A stretch of DNA of 64,000 bases from Aquimixticola soesokkakensis (GCF_900172375.1 NZ_FWFS01000002.1:124001-188000); one strand, 5' to 3'. Positions 45,254-54,131 are shown, numbered from the stretch's first letter. The notes: generated by a model not told the origin, from the sequence alone. Made by a program: numbers and translations.

Positions 45254-45994
45254 TCACCCGGCCTCGTGAACATCGACGGCAAACACATAGCCCACACCGC
45301 GCTCGGTGCGCAGAAGCTGGGGGTCTTTGGGGTTGGTTTCGATTTTCGAGCGCAAGCGCCCCACCAGCACATCCAGCGCCCGGCCCGAGGCAGGAGAGGC
45401 GGCGTCCGACCCGCCTTCGCCGGTCACATCCAGCGCATCGGTGATTTCGTCGCGCGTGAGCGGGATGCGCGGATTGGCAAGCAGCACTTTCAACAGCGCG
45501 GCCTCGCGGCGCGACAGGGGGACCATCACCCCCTGGGGGGAGTGGACTTCGCCGCTGCGCCCGTCGTAATGCCAGCCTTCGAAGCGATAGGACGCGGTCG
45601 AGCGGCGATAGGCCAGCGACGCCGCGCGCCGGTTGCGCCGCAGGACCGCGCGCACCCGCGCAAGCAGCAGATCGGGGTTGAAGGGCTTGGCGATGTAGTC
45701 GTCCGCGCCCGAGGCATAGCCCGCCATGCGGTTGTGATCGGCCGAAAGGGCAGAGACCAGAATGATGGGCATTTCGTGGGCTTCGCGCAGCTCGGTGCAG
45801 ATCGCCACGCCGCTTTCGTCGCCCAGCATTACGTCGAGCAAAATCAGGTCGATGCGCCCCGCGTCCAGATGGGTCAGGATTTCGCTGCGCGTTGCCGCCG
45901 AGGCCACGTAGAATCCCGACCGACGCAGGAATGTGGTCAACATTTCGCGCATTTCGGTGTCGTCATCGACGACCATCAAGCGTGCAATACTCAT
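45254..45994 (-). CDS. OmpR-family response regulator
   Basis: This 246-residue regulator has a receiver domain with phospho-acceptor Asp in DLILLDVMLGDESG and the conserved Lys in DDYIAKPFNPDLLLARV. A winged-helix DNA-binding domain follows (MVPLSRREAALLKVLLANP to LRTERGVGYVFAVDV). A Ser/Gly-rich insert (TGEGGSDAASPASGR) precedes the recognition helix. The start at 45994 is the ATG giving the standard N-terminus. It is divergent from the sugar ABC operon, and the gap between holds tandem GTAACAA repeats 10 bases apart, a spacing favoured by OmpR-type proteins. It is co-transcribed with the kinase. Confidence 0.9.
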   Translation of the reverse strand: MSIARLMVVDDDTEMREMLTTFLRRSGFYVASAATRSEILTHLDAGRIDLILLDVMLGDESGVAICTELREAHEMPIILVSALSADHNRMAGYASGADDYIAKPFNPDLLLARVRAVLRRNRRAASLAYRRSTASYRFEGWHYDGRSGEVHSPQGVMVPLSRREAALLKVLLANPRIPLTRDEITDALDVTGEGGSDAASPASGRALDVLVGRLRSKIETNPKDPQLLRTERGVGYVFAVDVHEAG

Positions 45995-46040
45995 GTGTCT
46001 GTGTCTCCCCGCCCCTCTTTTCAGCCGCAATGCCGCCGCT

Positions 46041-46069
46041 GACAAGCTCCGCGTAACAAGCTGTAACAA
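46041..46069. promoter_or_regulatory. Tandem GTAACAA repeats, candidate OmpR-type operator
   Basis: GTAACAA occurs at 46053-46059 and 46063-46069, exactly 10 bases apart, with a related GACAAGC at 46041-46047. It lies between the divergent response regulator (45994) and the sugar ABC operon (46207). Confidence 0.5.
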
Positions 46070-46206
46070 AAGCGCGTGGATTCTGTGAAGCCTGCGTGTT
46101 CTCGGGGTTGAGGCGCTGCGCGCGCTTGGCAATGATAGGGCCGTGCCGCCCCCCAGAGGAGGGGCCCTGCGATTCAGGGACGTGGCACCAATGGGAGGAT
46201 ACCTAC

Positions 46207-47451
46207 ATGAAATTTACATCCGTTTTTGCGGCCTCGACGGCTGCGTTGATGATCGCAACCCCCGTTCTGGCCGAGCCCAAAGCCGAGGTGCTGCACTGGT
46301 GGACATCGGGCGGCGAAGCGAAATCCGTGGCTGTGTTGCAGCAGGAATTCGCGGATCGTGGCGGTGAGTGGACCGACATGCCCGTCGCAGGCGGCGGTGG
46401 CGATGCGGCCATGACCGCGCTGCGCGCCCGTGTTCTGGCCGGCAACGCACCGACCGCCGTTCAGCTGAAAGGCCCCGCGATCCAGGAATGGTACGAAGAG
46501 GGCGTTCTGGCCGATATTTCCGATGTTGCCGAAGAACAGAAATGGGCTGACGTTCTGCCCGCCGCCATTGCCGAGCACATGAAATGCGAAGGCCACTGGT
46601 GTGCGGCCCCTGTGAACGTGCACCGCGTGGACTGGATCTGGGCGAACAAGGAAATCCTGGACGCCAACGGCATCGAGATGCCCACCACCTGGGACGAATT
46701 CAACGCCGCGGCTGAAAAACTGCAGGCCGCTGGCATCACACCGCTGGCGCATGGCGGTCAGGCCTGGCAGGACGCGACCGTGTTCGAAACCGTTGTTCTG
46801 GGCCTTGGCGGCGCGGAATTCTACAAGGCGGCGCTGGTCGATCTGGACAATGACGCCCTGACGTCGGACACGATGAAAGCGGTGTTTGACGAAATGCGCG
46901 TCCTGCGCGGCTATGTCGATGACAACTTTTCGGGCCGTGACTGGAACCTTGCCACCGCGATGGTGATGAACGGCGAAGCGGCCTTCCAGATCATGGGTGA
47001 CTGGGCGAAGGGCGAATTCCTTGCAGCGGGCAAAGTGCCGGGCGAGGATTTCCTCTGCGGCGCAACGCCGGGCAAAGGGTTCCTCTACAACGTCGACAGC
47101 TTTGCGATGTTCGAAGTGGACGGCGACGACAACAAGGAAGGTCAGGCGATCCTGTCCGAGCTGATCGTTGGCCCGTCGTTCCAGGAGACCTTCAACCTCA
47201 ACAAAGGCTCGATCCCCGTGCGCACCGATGTGTCGCTCGAAAAATTCGACATGTGCGCGGTGAAATCCTCCGAGGATATGATCGCGGCAGAAGAGGCCGG
47301 TTCGCTCCTGCCCTCCTACGCGCACGGCATGGCCCTGCGCGGTGCGCAATCGGGCGCGATCACCGATGTTGTGACGGCGCATTTCAACTCGGACATGTCC
47401 TCTGACGAGGCCGTCCAAATGTTGTCGGACGCTGTCGCCAACTCCATGTAA
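46207..47451 (+). CDS. Sugar ABC transporter binding protein (GtsA-like)
   Basis: This 414-residue periplasmic sugar receptor has a signal peptide MKFTSVFAASTAALMIATPVLA. The mature N-terminus EVLHWWTSGGEAKSV is typical of glucose/mannose-type receptors of proteobacteria. Family stretches include GHWCAAPVNVHRVDWIW near residue 135 and MNGEAAFQIMGDWAKGEF near 260. The start follows GGGAGGATACCT. It heads an operon with two permeases and an ATPase. The divergent two-component system and tandem repeats upstream suggest its control. Glucose, mannose or a related sugar is the likely substrate. Confidence 0.9.
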   Translation: MKFTSVFAASTAALMIATPVLAEPKAEVLHWWTSGGEAKSVAVLQQEFADRGGEWTDMPVAGGGGDAAMTALRARVLAGNAPTAVQLKGPAIQEWYEEGVLADISDVAEEQKWADVLPAAIAEHMKCEGHWCAAPVNVHRVDWIWANKEILDANGIEMPTTWDEFNAAAEKLQAAGITPLAHGGQAWQDATVFETVVLGLGGAEFYKAALVDLDNDALTSDTMKAVFDEMRVLRGYVDDNFSGRDWNLATAMVMNGEAAFQIMGDWAKGEFLAAGKVPGEDFLCGATPGKGFLYNVDSFAMFEVDGDDNKEGQAILSELIVGPSFQETFNLNKGSIPVRTDVSLEKFDMCAVKSSEDMIAAEEAGSLLPSYAHGMALRGAQSGAITDVVTAHFNSDMSSDEAVQMLSDAVANSM

Positions 47452-47556
47452 GATCAAGATCCCCCGTGTCGCCCGAACGTGTCCTGCGTTCGGGCGATGC
47501 ATTTGCGGGGCGCTGATCTGACTTTTTACATCCCTCAAGTTTCGGGAGAAACCCCA

Positions 47557-48429
47557 ATGACCCAATGGCTTGAGCGCCATGTCCCCAAGGTTGTGCTGGC
47601 GCCGACCTTTGCGGCGATCCTGCTTTTCGTCTACGGCTTTATCGGCTGGACGGCGTGGGTGTCGTTTACGCGCTCCAAACTCATGCCGCGATACGAAATC
47701 GAAGGCGTGATCCAGTACACCAAACTTTTCGCCTCGCCCCGCTGGGACACGGCGATGAACAACCTGTTCATTTTCGGCACGCTGTTTATCGTGATCTCGA
47801 TGATCCTGGGGCTGGCGCTGGCGATCCTGCTGGACCAGAAAATCCGCACCGAAGGCTTTTTGCGCACCGTTTACCTCTACCCGATGGCGCTTTCGATGAT
47901 CGTCACGGGGACCGCGTGGAAATGGATTTTGAACCCCGGTCTGGGGTTGCAGGCCACCGTGCAGGGCTGGGGGTTTGAAAACTTCCAATTCGACTGGCTG
48001 GTGAATCCCGACTACGCGATTTACACCGTTGTGATGGCGGGGGTCTGGCAATCCTCGGGCTTTGTGATGGCGCTGTTCCTGGCGGGTCTGCGTTCGGTCG
48101 ATGGCGAGATCATCAAGGCCGCGCAGGTCGATGGCATCCCCACGCCGCGCATCTATTCCGCGATCATCATCCCCTCGATGGCGCCGATTTTCCTGTCCGC
48201 CTTCATCGTGCTGTCGCACCTTGCGATCAAAAGCTTCGACCTTGTGATTGCGCTCACCGGCGGCGGTCCGGGCTATGCCACCGATCTACCGGCGACCTAC
48301 ATGTATGCCATGGCGTTTTCGCGCGGTGACATCGGTCAGGCGGCCAGTTCCGCGATGATCATGATGATGGTCGTGTTTGCCATCGTCGTTCCCTATCTCT
48401 ATTCCGAATTGCGAGCGAAACATGACTGA
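47557..48429 (+). CDS. Sugar ABC transporter permease 1
   Basis: This 290-residue inner-membrane permease of the MalF-like type has about six helices. The EAA-type loop is EIIKAAQVDGIPTPRIYSAI near residue 190. The start ATG follows CGGGAGAAACCCCA. The N-terminus MTQWLERHVPKVVLAPTFAA lacks the long extra helices of MalF, as in most sugar importers of this class. It lies 105 bases after the receptor gene and overlaps permease 2 by 8 bases. It forms the membrane channel with permease 2 and is driven by the ATPase two genes down. Confidence 0.92.
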   Translation: MTQWLERHVPKVVLAPTFAAILLFVYGFIGWTAWVSFTRSKLMPRYEIEGVIQYTKLFASPRWDTAMNNLFIFGTLFIVISMILGLALAILLDQKIRTEGFLRTVYLYPMALSMIVTGTAWKWILNPGLGLQATVQGWGFENFQFDWLVNPDYAIYTVVMAGVWQSSGFVMALFLAGLRSVDGEIIKAAQVDGIPTPRIYSAIIIPSMAPIFLSAFIVLSHLAIKSFDLVIALTGGGPGYATDLPATYMYAMAFSRGDIGQAASSAMIMMMVVFAIVVPYLYSELRAKHD

Positions 48430-49330
48430 CGCGACGCTCATTTCCCCCCGTGCGGGGACCCGCACCACGGGCCAGAAAGTAACGCGCCTCGCGCTGCGCT
48501 ACGGTCTCTATGCGCTCTTGTTCCTCTTTGCGCTCTACTACCTCCTGCCGCTTTTTGTGATGGTCTCTACCTCACTGAAATCGCTCGATGAAATTCGCAC
48601 GGGTTCGCTTGTGGCCCTGCCGCGCGAAGTCACCTTCGAGGCGTGGAAAACCGCGTGGTCGGGCGCCTGTACGGGCATCCAGTGCGAGGGGCTCAAACCC
48701 TATCTGTGGAACTCCCTGCTGATCGCGATCCCCGGCGTGGCGATTTCGACCATCATCGGCGCGCTCAACGGCTATGTCTTTGCGCAGTGGCGGTTTCGCG
48801 GGGCCAACCTGATGTTTGCGCTGATCCTGTTTGGCTGCTTCATCCCCTTTCAGGTGGTGCTGTTGCCCATGGCGCGCATGCTGGGCCTCATGGGGCTGGC
48901 AGGGTCAATCCCGGGTTTGATCTTCGTCCATGTGGTCTATGGCCTTGGCTTTACCACGCTGTTTTTCCGCAACTATTACGTCACCATCCCGATGGAACTG
49001 GTGCGGGCGGCCAAAATCGACGGCGCGGGATTCTTTCGCATCTTCTGGTCGATTTTCCTGCCGATCTCGCTGCCCATCATCGTGGTGTCCGTCATCTGGC
49101 AGTTCACCCAGATCTGGAACGACTTCCTCTTTGGCGTGAGCTTTTCCGAAGCTGGCACCCAACCCGTCACCGTTGCGTTGAACAACATCGTCAACTCCAC
49201 CACCGGCGTCAAAGCCTACAACGTCGACATGGCCGCCGCGATCCTTGCCGCCCTGCCCACGCTGCTTGTTTATGTCGTCGCCGGCAAATATTTCATCCGC
49301 GGATTGACCGCGGGATCGGTTAAAGGATAA
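48422..49330 (+). CDS. Sugar ABC transporter permease 2
   Basis: This 302-residue MalG-like inner-membrane permease has about six helices. The first helix is YALLFLFALYYLLPLFVMVS and the conserved loop is ELVRAAKIDGAGFFRIFWSI near residue 195. An ATG giving the N-terminus MTDATLISPRAG overlaps permease 1 by 8 bases. A short segment with two cysteines (SGACTGIQCEGLKPYLW) precedes the second helix and is seen in the glucose/mannose subgroup. The ATPase gene follows after 5 bases. It is a partner of permease 1 in sugar import. Confidence 0.92.
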   Translation: MTDATLISPRAGTRTTGQKVTRLALRYGLYALLFLFALYYLLPLFVMVSTSLKSLDEIRTGSLVALPREVTFEAWKTAWSGACTGIQCEGLKPYLWNSLLIAIPGVAISTIIGALNGYVFAQWRFRGANLMFALILFGCFIPFQVVLLPMARMLGLMGLAGSIPGLIFVHVVYGLGFTTLFFRNYYVTIPMELVRAAKIDGAGFFRIFWSIFLPISLPIIVVSVIWQFTQIWNDFLFGVSFSEAGTQPVTVALNNIVNSTTGVKAYNVDMAAAILAALPTLLVYVVAGKYFIRGLTAGSVKG

Positions 49331-49335
49331 CTCCG

Positions 49336-50433
49336 ATGGCCCCTATTCTCGACATCAAAAATCTCTACAAATCCTACGGGGATGTCAAAATCCTCAAGGA
49401 TATCAACGTCGCCATCGAACCGGGTGATTTCCTTGTGCTGGTCGGCCCCTCGGGCTGCGGCAAGTCGACCTTGCTCAACTGCATCGCCGGTCTTGAGCCG
49501 ATCACGGGCGGTGCGATCACCATCGCAGGGCAGGACATGACCGAAGTCAGCCCCAAGGATCGCAACATCGCCATGGTGTTCCAGTCCTACGCTTTGTACC
49601 CGACCATGTCGGTGGCAAAAAACATCACCTTCGGGATGAAAGTGCGCGGCGTCGATCAGGCCACGCAGGACGCCAAGCTGAAAGAAGTGGCCGCGCAGTT
49701 GCAGATCGAGCCGCTGCTCAACCGCCGTCCCGGTCAGTTGTCCGGCGGTCAGCGCCAGCGGGTCGCGATGGGCCGTGCGCTGGTGCGTGACCCTGCGCTG
49801 TTCCTCTTTGACGAACCTCTGTCAAACCTGGACGCCAAACTGCGGGTCGAAATGCGCACCGAGATCAAGAAGCTGCACCAGACCCTGGGCGCCTCGATGG
49901 TCTATGTGACCCACGACCAGATCGAAGCGATGACCTTGGCGACCAAGATCGTGGTGATGAAAGGCGGCGTGATCCAGCAGATCGGTACGCCGGCGGAAAT
50001 CTACAACCGCCCCGCCAACCTGTTTGTCGCCGATTTCATGGGCTCGCCCGCGATGAACCTCATTCCCGCCAAGGCGCGCAAGAACGGCGCGGGCACGCAG
50101 ATTGAAATCGCGCGCAAAGGGGGCGAGCCGCTGGTGCTGGTCGATCCCACCGCGCCCGACCTTCCGGCGGATGTGATTCTGGGCCTTCGTCCCGAAAACA
50201 TCGCCCAAGCGGATGTGCGCACGGGCGAAAGCTATCAGGTGGCCGATTGTCTGGTCGATGTTGTCGAACCGGCGGGCGCGGATACCTATGTGATGTCCAA
50301 CCTTGGCGGCAAACCGGTTACGGCGCGGATGCATGCGGAAACGACCGCCAAAGCCGGTCAACCGCTCAGCTTTGCGTTCGATTTGGGCAAAGTGTCCTAT
50401 TTTGCGCCCGAGGACGGTCGCCGGTTGAACTGA
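49336..50433 (+). CDS. Sugar ABC transporter ATPase (MsmK/UgpC-like)
   Basis: This 365-residue cytoplasmic ATPase drives the sugar importer. It has Walker A GPSGCGKST (about residues 38-46), signature LSGGQRQRVAMGRAL and Walker B LFLFDEPLSNLDAKL. The switch His is in YVTHDQIEAM. The C-terminal regulatory OB-type domain (about 240-365) contains the LGLRPENI segment usual in MalK-like proteins. It is the last gene of the importer operon and is followed by a rho-independent terminator. Such ATPases may serve more than one sugar importer. Confidence 0.94.
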   Translation: MAPILDIKNLYKSYGDVKILKDINVAIEPGDFLVLVGPSGCGKSTLLNCIAGLEPITGGAITIAGQDMTEVSPKDRNIAMVFQSYALYPTMSVAKNITFGMKVRGVDQATQDAKLKEVAAQLQIEPLLNRRPGQLSGGQRQRVAMGRALVRDPALFLFDEPLSNLDAKLRVEMRTEIKKLHQTLGASMVYVTHDQIEAMTLATKIVVMKGGVIQQIGTPAEIYNRPANLFVADFMGSPAMNLIPAKARKNGAGTQIEIARKGGEPLVLVDPTAPDLPADVILGLRPENIAQADVRTGESYQVADCLVDVVEPAGADTYVMSNLGGKPVTARMHAETTAKAGQPLSFAFDLGKVSYFAPEDGRRLN

Positions 50434-50460
50434 TCCTCTCGCAGCTGCGAATTTGGGGGC

Positions 50461-50486
50461 GGGGCGCAAGCCTTGCCCCTTTTTTG
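50461..50486 (+). terminator. Terminator after the sugar ABC operon
   Basis: GGGGCGCAAG and CTTGCCCC pair with a one-base bulge, followed directly by TTTTTT. It lies 28 bases after the ATPase stop. Confidence 0.8.
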
Positions 50487-50502
50487 TTGGGGAGGGGCGG
50501 TT

Positions 50503-50691
50503 TCAGTCGTTGCGCGCGGCGCGGCGCCAAGGCCAGATTCGCAGCGACAGATAGATCAGCGGACCGACGATCATGCCACAGATCACCGCGTCCATCGCGC
50601 CCGCGTTCATACGACCGCCGACAAGAATCCCCAAGATCGCCGAGCTGAGAAAGGCCGCGATAAAAAGCACGATTTTGCAGGTAGTACGCAT
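50503..50691 (-). CDS. Small two-helix membrane protein, unknown function
   Basis: This 62-residue protein starts MRTTCKIVLFIAAFLSSAIL, followed by a Gly-rich turn (GGRMNAGAMDA) and a second helix (AVICGMIVGPLIYLSLRIW), ending in a basic tail (RRAARND). The start follows GCGAAGGATTGTTTG, a fair ribosome site. It is convergent with the sugar ABC operon. No family is recognised. It is probably real, given the ribosome site and clean hairpin topology, but it could be a chance reading frame. Confidence 0.55.
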   Translation of the reverse strand: MRTTCKIVLFIAAFLSSAILGILVGGRMNAGAMDAVICGMIVGPLIYLSLRIWPWRRAARND

Positions 50692-50847
50692 CAAACAATC
50701 CTTCGCAAAGAGGCGGGTTTGTCCTGAGCTTAGGGGAAAGATGCGGCAAGAGCATGGAACGGCCGGAGCAATTTTAGAGACATTCGGGCGCAAATCGGGC
50801 AGTTTGCCCAAGGCGTTAATGCCCCTCCCGCGCGCTTGCTCCGCTAC

Positions 50848-50892
50848 GCCCGTTAATTGTTCATTGACAGAACAATTAACGGGCGCAATACT
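50848..50892 (+). promoter_or_regulatory. Promoter overlapped by a perfect 15-base inverted repeat (MarR-type operator)
   Basis: GCCCGTTAATTGTTC (50848-50862) and GAACAATTAACGGGC (50870-50884) are perfect inverted arms 7 bases apart. TTGACA (50864-50869) lies in the spacer, and 17 bases later AATACT (50887-50892) completes a sigma-70 promoter about 25 bases before the SDR start codon. A repressor on the repeat would block RNA polymerase. The MarR regulator at 55450-55935 in the same cluster is the natural candidate. Confidence 0.82.
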
Positions 50893-50917
50893 CTGAATCA
50901 GGTCAGGGAGGACTTTC

Positions 50918-51682
50918 ATGCAGATCGAGGGATGCGTCGCGCTGGTCACAGGTGCGGGCAGTGGCTTGGGCGCGGCAACCGCGCGGGCCTTGGCACAACA
51001 GGGCGCGCGGGTTGCGGTGCTGGACCGATCCTTGACGGATGCCACGCAAGTTGCAAGCGAGATTGCAGGGCTTGCGATCGCGGCGGATGTCACCGATGCG
51101 GGCGCCGTCGAGGCGGGCTTTGCACAGGTAAAGGCGGCTTGGGGCACGCCGCGCATCGTGGTGTCCTGTGCGGGCATCGGCACCGCGCAGCGCATCCTGC
51201 CCCGTGACGGGGCGCTGACCATCGACAGCTTTGCGCGCACGCTTCAGGTCAACCTGATCGGCACCTATACGGTGATGAATATTGCCGCGCGTGACATGGC
51301 GCAGACCGATGTGTTGGACGGCGACGGCGCGCGCGGTGTGATCGTCAACACCGCCTCTGTCGCCTTCGAGGACGGGCAGATCGGCCAAGCGGCCTATGCC
51401 GCCTCCAAGGGGGGTGTGGCCGCCATGACCCTTCCGGCGGCGCGCGAGTTCGCCCGCATCGGCGTGCGGGTGATGACCATCGCGCCGGGTCTGTTCGAGA
51501 CCGCGATGTCGGCCGGATTGCCCGACGATCTGCGCGCCGAAATCACCCGAAACGTGCCTTTTCCCTCGCGGATGGGCCTGCCCGAAGAATACGCGCGGCT
51601 GGTTGTCCAGATCGCGCAAAACCCGATGCTCAACGGCTCGGTGATCCGCCTTGATGGCGCCGCCCGCATGCCGCCGAAATAG
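50918..51682 (+). CDS. SDR-family 3-hydroxyacyl-CoA dehydrogenase
   Basis: This 254-residue short-chain dehydrogenase is of the HSD10-like type. The NAD site reads VALVTGAGSGLGAATARAL, and the catalytic residues are Ser in NTASVAFEDG and Tyr/Lys in YAASKGG. It ends with VIRLDGAARMPPK, as in 3-hydroxyacyl-CoA dehydrogenases. In this cluster it should oxidise the 3-hydroxy-3-aryl-propionyl-CoA made by the hydratase next door to the beta-keto form. It is the first gene after the MarR-type promoter, with ribosome site CAGGGAGGACTTT, and lies 12 bases before the crotonase gene. Confidence 0.85.
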   Translation: MQIEGCVALVTGAGSGLGAATARALAQQGARVAVLDRSLTDATQVASEIAGLAIAADVTDAGAVEAGFAQVKAAWGTPRIVVSCAGIGTAQRILPRDGALTIDSFARTLQVNLIGTYTVMNIAARDMAQTDVLDGDGARGVIVNTASVAFEDGQIGQAAYAASKGGVAAMTLPAAREFARIGVRVMTIAPGLFETAMSAGLPDDLRAEITRNVPFPSRMGLPEEYARLVVQIAQNPMLNGSVIRLDGAARMPPK

Positions 51683-51694
51683 GACCCGGACCCC

Positions 51695-52459
51695 ATGACC
51701 CAGATGCTGAAAATCGAGATTTCCGACACCATTGCCGTGCTGACGCTGAACCGTCCCGACAAGCGCAACGCCATGTGTGACGCCCTGCTCGACCAGATTG
51801 ATGCGTTTTTCTCCAACCCGCCCGAGGGCGTGCGCGTGGTGGTTCTGACCGGCACGGCGGGGCATTATTGTTCGGGGCTGGATCTGTCGGAACATGTGGC
51901 GCGCAATGCCGAGGGCACGATGCGCCATTCGCGCAACTGGCACGCGGTGATGGATAAAATCCAGTTTTGCGGCCTGCCTGTCGTTTCGGCCATGTTCGGG
52001 GCGGTGATCGGGGGCGGTTTGGAAATGGCGGCCTCCACCCATGTGCGCATTGCCGAAAGCTCCACCATTTTTCAACTGCCCGAGGGGATGCGCGGCATCT
52101 TTGTGGGCGGCGGGGCGACGGTGCGGGTGGGGCGCATTCTGGGCGCGGACCGGATGACGGAAATGATGCTGACGGGGCGCAAATACAGTGCCGAGGAAGG
52201 TCTTGCACTGGGGCTTGCGCATTATTCGGTGGGCGCGGGCGAAGCTTTGCCGCTGGCGATGACGCTGGCGGGCAAGATCGCCAAGAATGCGGCTTTGTCC
52301 AATTACATGATGATCAACGCGATTTCGCGGATCAACGATATGTCGAAATCCGACGGTCTGTTTGCCGAAAGCCTCTGTGCGGCGGTGTCCCAGACCAGTC
52401 TGGACGCGGAAGAAGGTTTGAAAGCCTTCCTCGAAAAGCGGGTGCCCGTGTTTCGCTGA
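51695..52459 (+). CDS. Enoyl-CoA hydratase/crotonase-family protein
   Basis: This 254-residue crotonase begins LKIEISDTIAVLTLNRPDKRNAM. It has the oxyanion-hole segments YCSGLDLSEH and GAVIGGGLEMAA, and likely catalytic acids in GGLEMAAS and QLPEGMRG. In hydroxycinnamate pathways such an enzyme hydrates feruloyl- or coumaroyl-CoA. It is placed between the SDR and the TRAP receptor and read in the same direction. A start ATG lies 12 bases after the SDR stop. Whether it also cleaves the product to an aldehyde (Ech type) or only hydrates it cannot be told; the SDR beside it favours hydration. Confidence 0.82.
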   Translation: MTQMLKIEISDTIAVLTLNRPDKRNAMCDALLDQIDAFFSNPPEGVRVVVLTGTAGHYCSGLDLSEHVARNAEGTMRHSRNWHAVMDKIQFCGLPVVSAMFGAVIGGGLEMAASTHVRIAESSTIFQLPEGMRGIFVGGGATVRVGRILGADRMTEMMLTGRKYSAEEGLALGLAHYSVGAGEALPLAMTLAGKIAKNAALSNYMMINAISRINDMSKSDGLFAESLCAAVSQTSLDAEEGLKAFLEKRVPVFR

Positions 52460-52539
52460 GGCACCTCTGCTGTTCGCCTTTGGAGGGGGCGGGCGGCGAA
52501 AAACCGTTTCACAACTGTCATTTGTCAGGGAGGACAAAT

Positions 52540-53586
52540 ATGACGACTGCTACATTTACCCGCCGCGCAATGCTGGCAACCATGGGTGCAACTCTGGCGA
52601 CGCCTGCGCTTTTGAAACGCGCCAATGCGGCCGAAGTCACGCTGCGCCTGAGCCATTTTTTGCCCGGCGTCGCGCCGATGCAGACCCAGTTTTTCGAACC
52701 CTGGGCTCAGGAAATTGTCGAGGCCTCGAACGGGGCCATCGACGTGCAGATTTTCCCCGCGATGCAGCTTGGCGGCAAACCGCCCCAGCTTGCCGACCAG
52801 ACGCGCCAGGGCATCGTCGATATCGCCTGGACCCTGCCGGTGTACACACCCGACCGTTTCCCCGTGGCCGAAACCATGTCGTTGCCGTTCATGGTGACCC
52901 ATGCGGAAAAATCCTCCGTGGCGATGCACAGCTTGATGGAAGAATTCGGCGCCGATGAGTACCGCGGTGTCAAACCGCTGGCCTTCCACATGCATGACGG
53001 GGGTAAGCTGCACACCCGCGACAAACCGATCACCTCGGTGGCGGATATGCAGGGCGCAAAACTGCGCGCGCCGAACCAGTCCACGGGCGATTTGCTGGCA
53101 ATGATGGGGGCGGAGACCGTGTTTTTCCCCGTCACCGACATGGTTGTCGGCCTGTCCAACGGCGTGATCGACGGCTGTTGTTTGCCCTTCGAGGTGGTGC
53201 CTGCGTTCAAATTGCAAGAGCTTACCAAATTCTCCGCCATGCCGGTGGAGGGGGCGCGTGGGCTTTATGCCAATACCTTCGCGTTGTTGATGAACCAGAA
53301 AGCCTATGACGGGCTGTCTGATGATCTGCGCGGGGTGATTGACGCCCATTCGGGGGCCGAGCTGTCGCGTCGTCTTGGCGCGCAATTCGACAAATTCGAA
53401 GCGGGCGGCAAGGCCGTGGTCGAAAAGCAGGGCAATACGATCGTGGAAATCCCTGCCGAAGAAATCGCGGCAATGCGCGAAATGGCCGCGCCGATCCATG
53501 CGGCCTGGGTCGAGAAACTCAATGCGGCAGGTCATGACGGCCAGGCCATTCTCGATCGTGCCAACGCCTTGTTGGACGCGGGCTGA
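52540..53586 (+). CDS. TRAP transporter periplasmic receptor (DctP family)
   Basis: This 348-residue periplasmic receptor has a twin-arginine leader (TATFTRRAMLATMGATLATP). The DctP fold is seen in LRLSHFLPGVAPMQTQFFEPW, TSVADMQGAKLRAP (near residue 165) and the Gly/Asn-rich VGLSNGVIDGCCLPFEVVP. The ribosome site is CAGGGAGGACAAAT. The genes for both membrane subunits follow at once. In R. palustris a TRAP system takes up coumarate-type acids, and the cluster suggests an aromatic acid here. The Tat signal implies export in folded form. Confidence 0.9.
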   Translation: MTTATFTRRAMLATMGATLATPALLKRANAAEVTLRLSHFLPGVAPMQTQFFEPWAQEIVEASNGAIDVQIFPAMQLGGKPPQLADQTRQGIVDIAWTLPVYTPDRFPVAETMSLPFMVTHAEKSSVAMHSLMEEFGADEYRGVKPLAFHMHDGGKLHTRDKPITSVADMQGAKLRAPNQSTGDLLAMMGAETVFFPVTDMVVGLSNGVIDGCCLPFEVVPAFKLQELTKFSAMPVEGARGLYANTFALLMNQKAYDGLSDDLRGVIDAHSGAELSRRLGAQFDKFEAGGKAVVEKQGNTIVEIPAEEIAAMREMAAPIHAAWVEKLNAAGHDGQAILDRANALLDAG

Positions 53587-53588
53587 TC

Positions 53589-54131
53589 ATGGCTGAACTG
53601 CTTGTCAAAGAAGCGGTTGAGGACATGGGGCAGGGGGGGCACACCCCCCTGTTTCGCGCCCTGCGCCAGCTCTGTGTGGCCAGTGCCGCTTTGGGGGGGC
53701 TCACGATTTTTCTCGCCGCCTGCGCGGTCACGGCGTCGGTGGTGATGCGCAATATCGGCGTTGGCGGTATTCGCGGCGATTTCGAGCTGGTTGAACTGAC
53801 CTGCGCGATCTGTGCCTCGCTGTTCCTGCCGCTGTGCCAGTTCACGCGCGGCCATGTGATGGTCGATCTGTTCACCGGCTGGATGCCTCTGCCGGCGCGG
53901 CGCGCGCTGGACGGTGTCTGGATGCTGCTGTTTGGGCTGGTCTGGGCGTTTCTGGCCTGGCGTCTGAGCCACGGGATGCTGGAATTGAAGGATTACGGGG
54001 ACCGCACGATGTTGCTGCGCGCGCCGATCTGGTGGGTCTATGTGCCCGCCGTCTTTGGCACCGGCCTGTCGGCTGTGGTCGCTGTTTTGACGAGCCTGCC
54101 GATGCTGGCGGGCAAGCGGGAGTTCCACTGA
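53589..54131 (+). CDS. TRAP transporter small permease (DctQ)
   Basis: This 180-residue membrane protein of the DctQ family has four helices. It has an N-terminal cytoplasmic stretch of about 30 residues with VEDMGQGGHTPLFRALRQLC. The conserved segment near residue 80 is ICASLFLPLCQFTRGHVMVD, with the R-G-H-V typical of DctQ. It starts 2 bases after the receptor and overlaps the large permease by one base (TGATG). It forms the membrane complex with DctM and depends on the receptor at 52540-53586. Confidence 0.9.
   Translation: MAELLVKEAVEDMGQGGHTPLFRALRQLCVASAALGGLTIFLAACAVTASVVMRNIGVGGIRGDFELVELTCAICASLFLPLCQFTRGHVMVDLFTGWMPLPARRALDGVWMLLFGLVWAFLAWRLSHGMLELKDYGDRTMLLRAPIWWVYVPAVFGTGLSAVVAVLTSLPMLAGKREFH

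Noticed and set aside
46174-48219. A 681-codon minus-strand frame across the sugar receptor and permease genes
   Set aside because: It crosses an operon on the other strand and reads as low-complexity His/Arg/Gly protein, so I treat it as a shadow frame.
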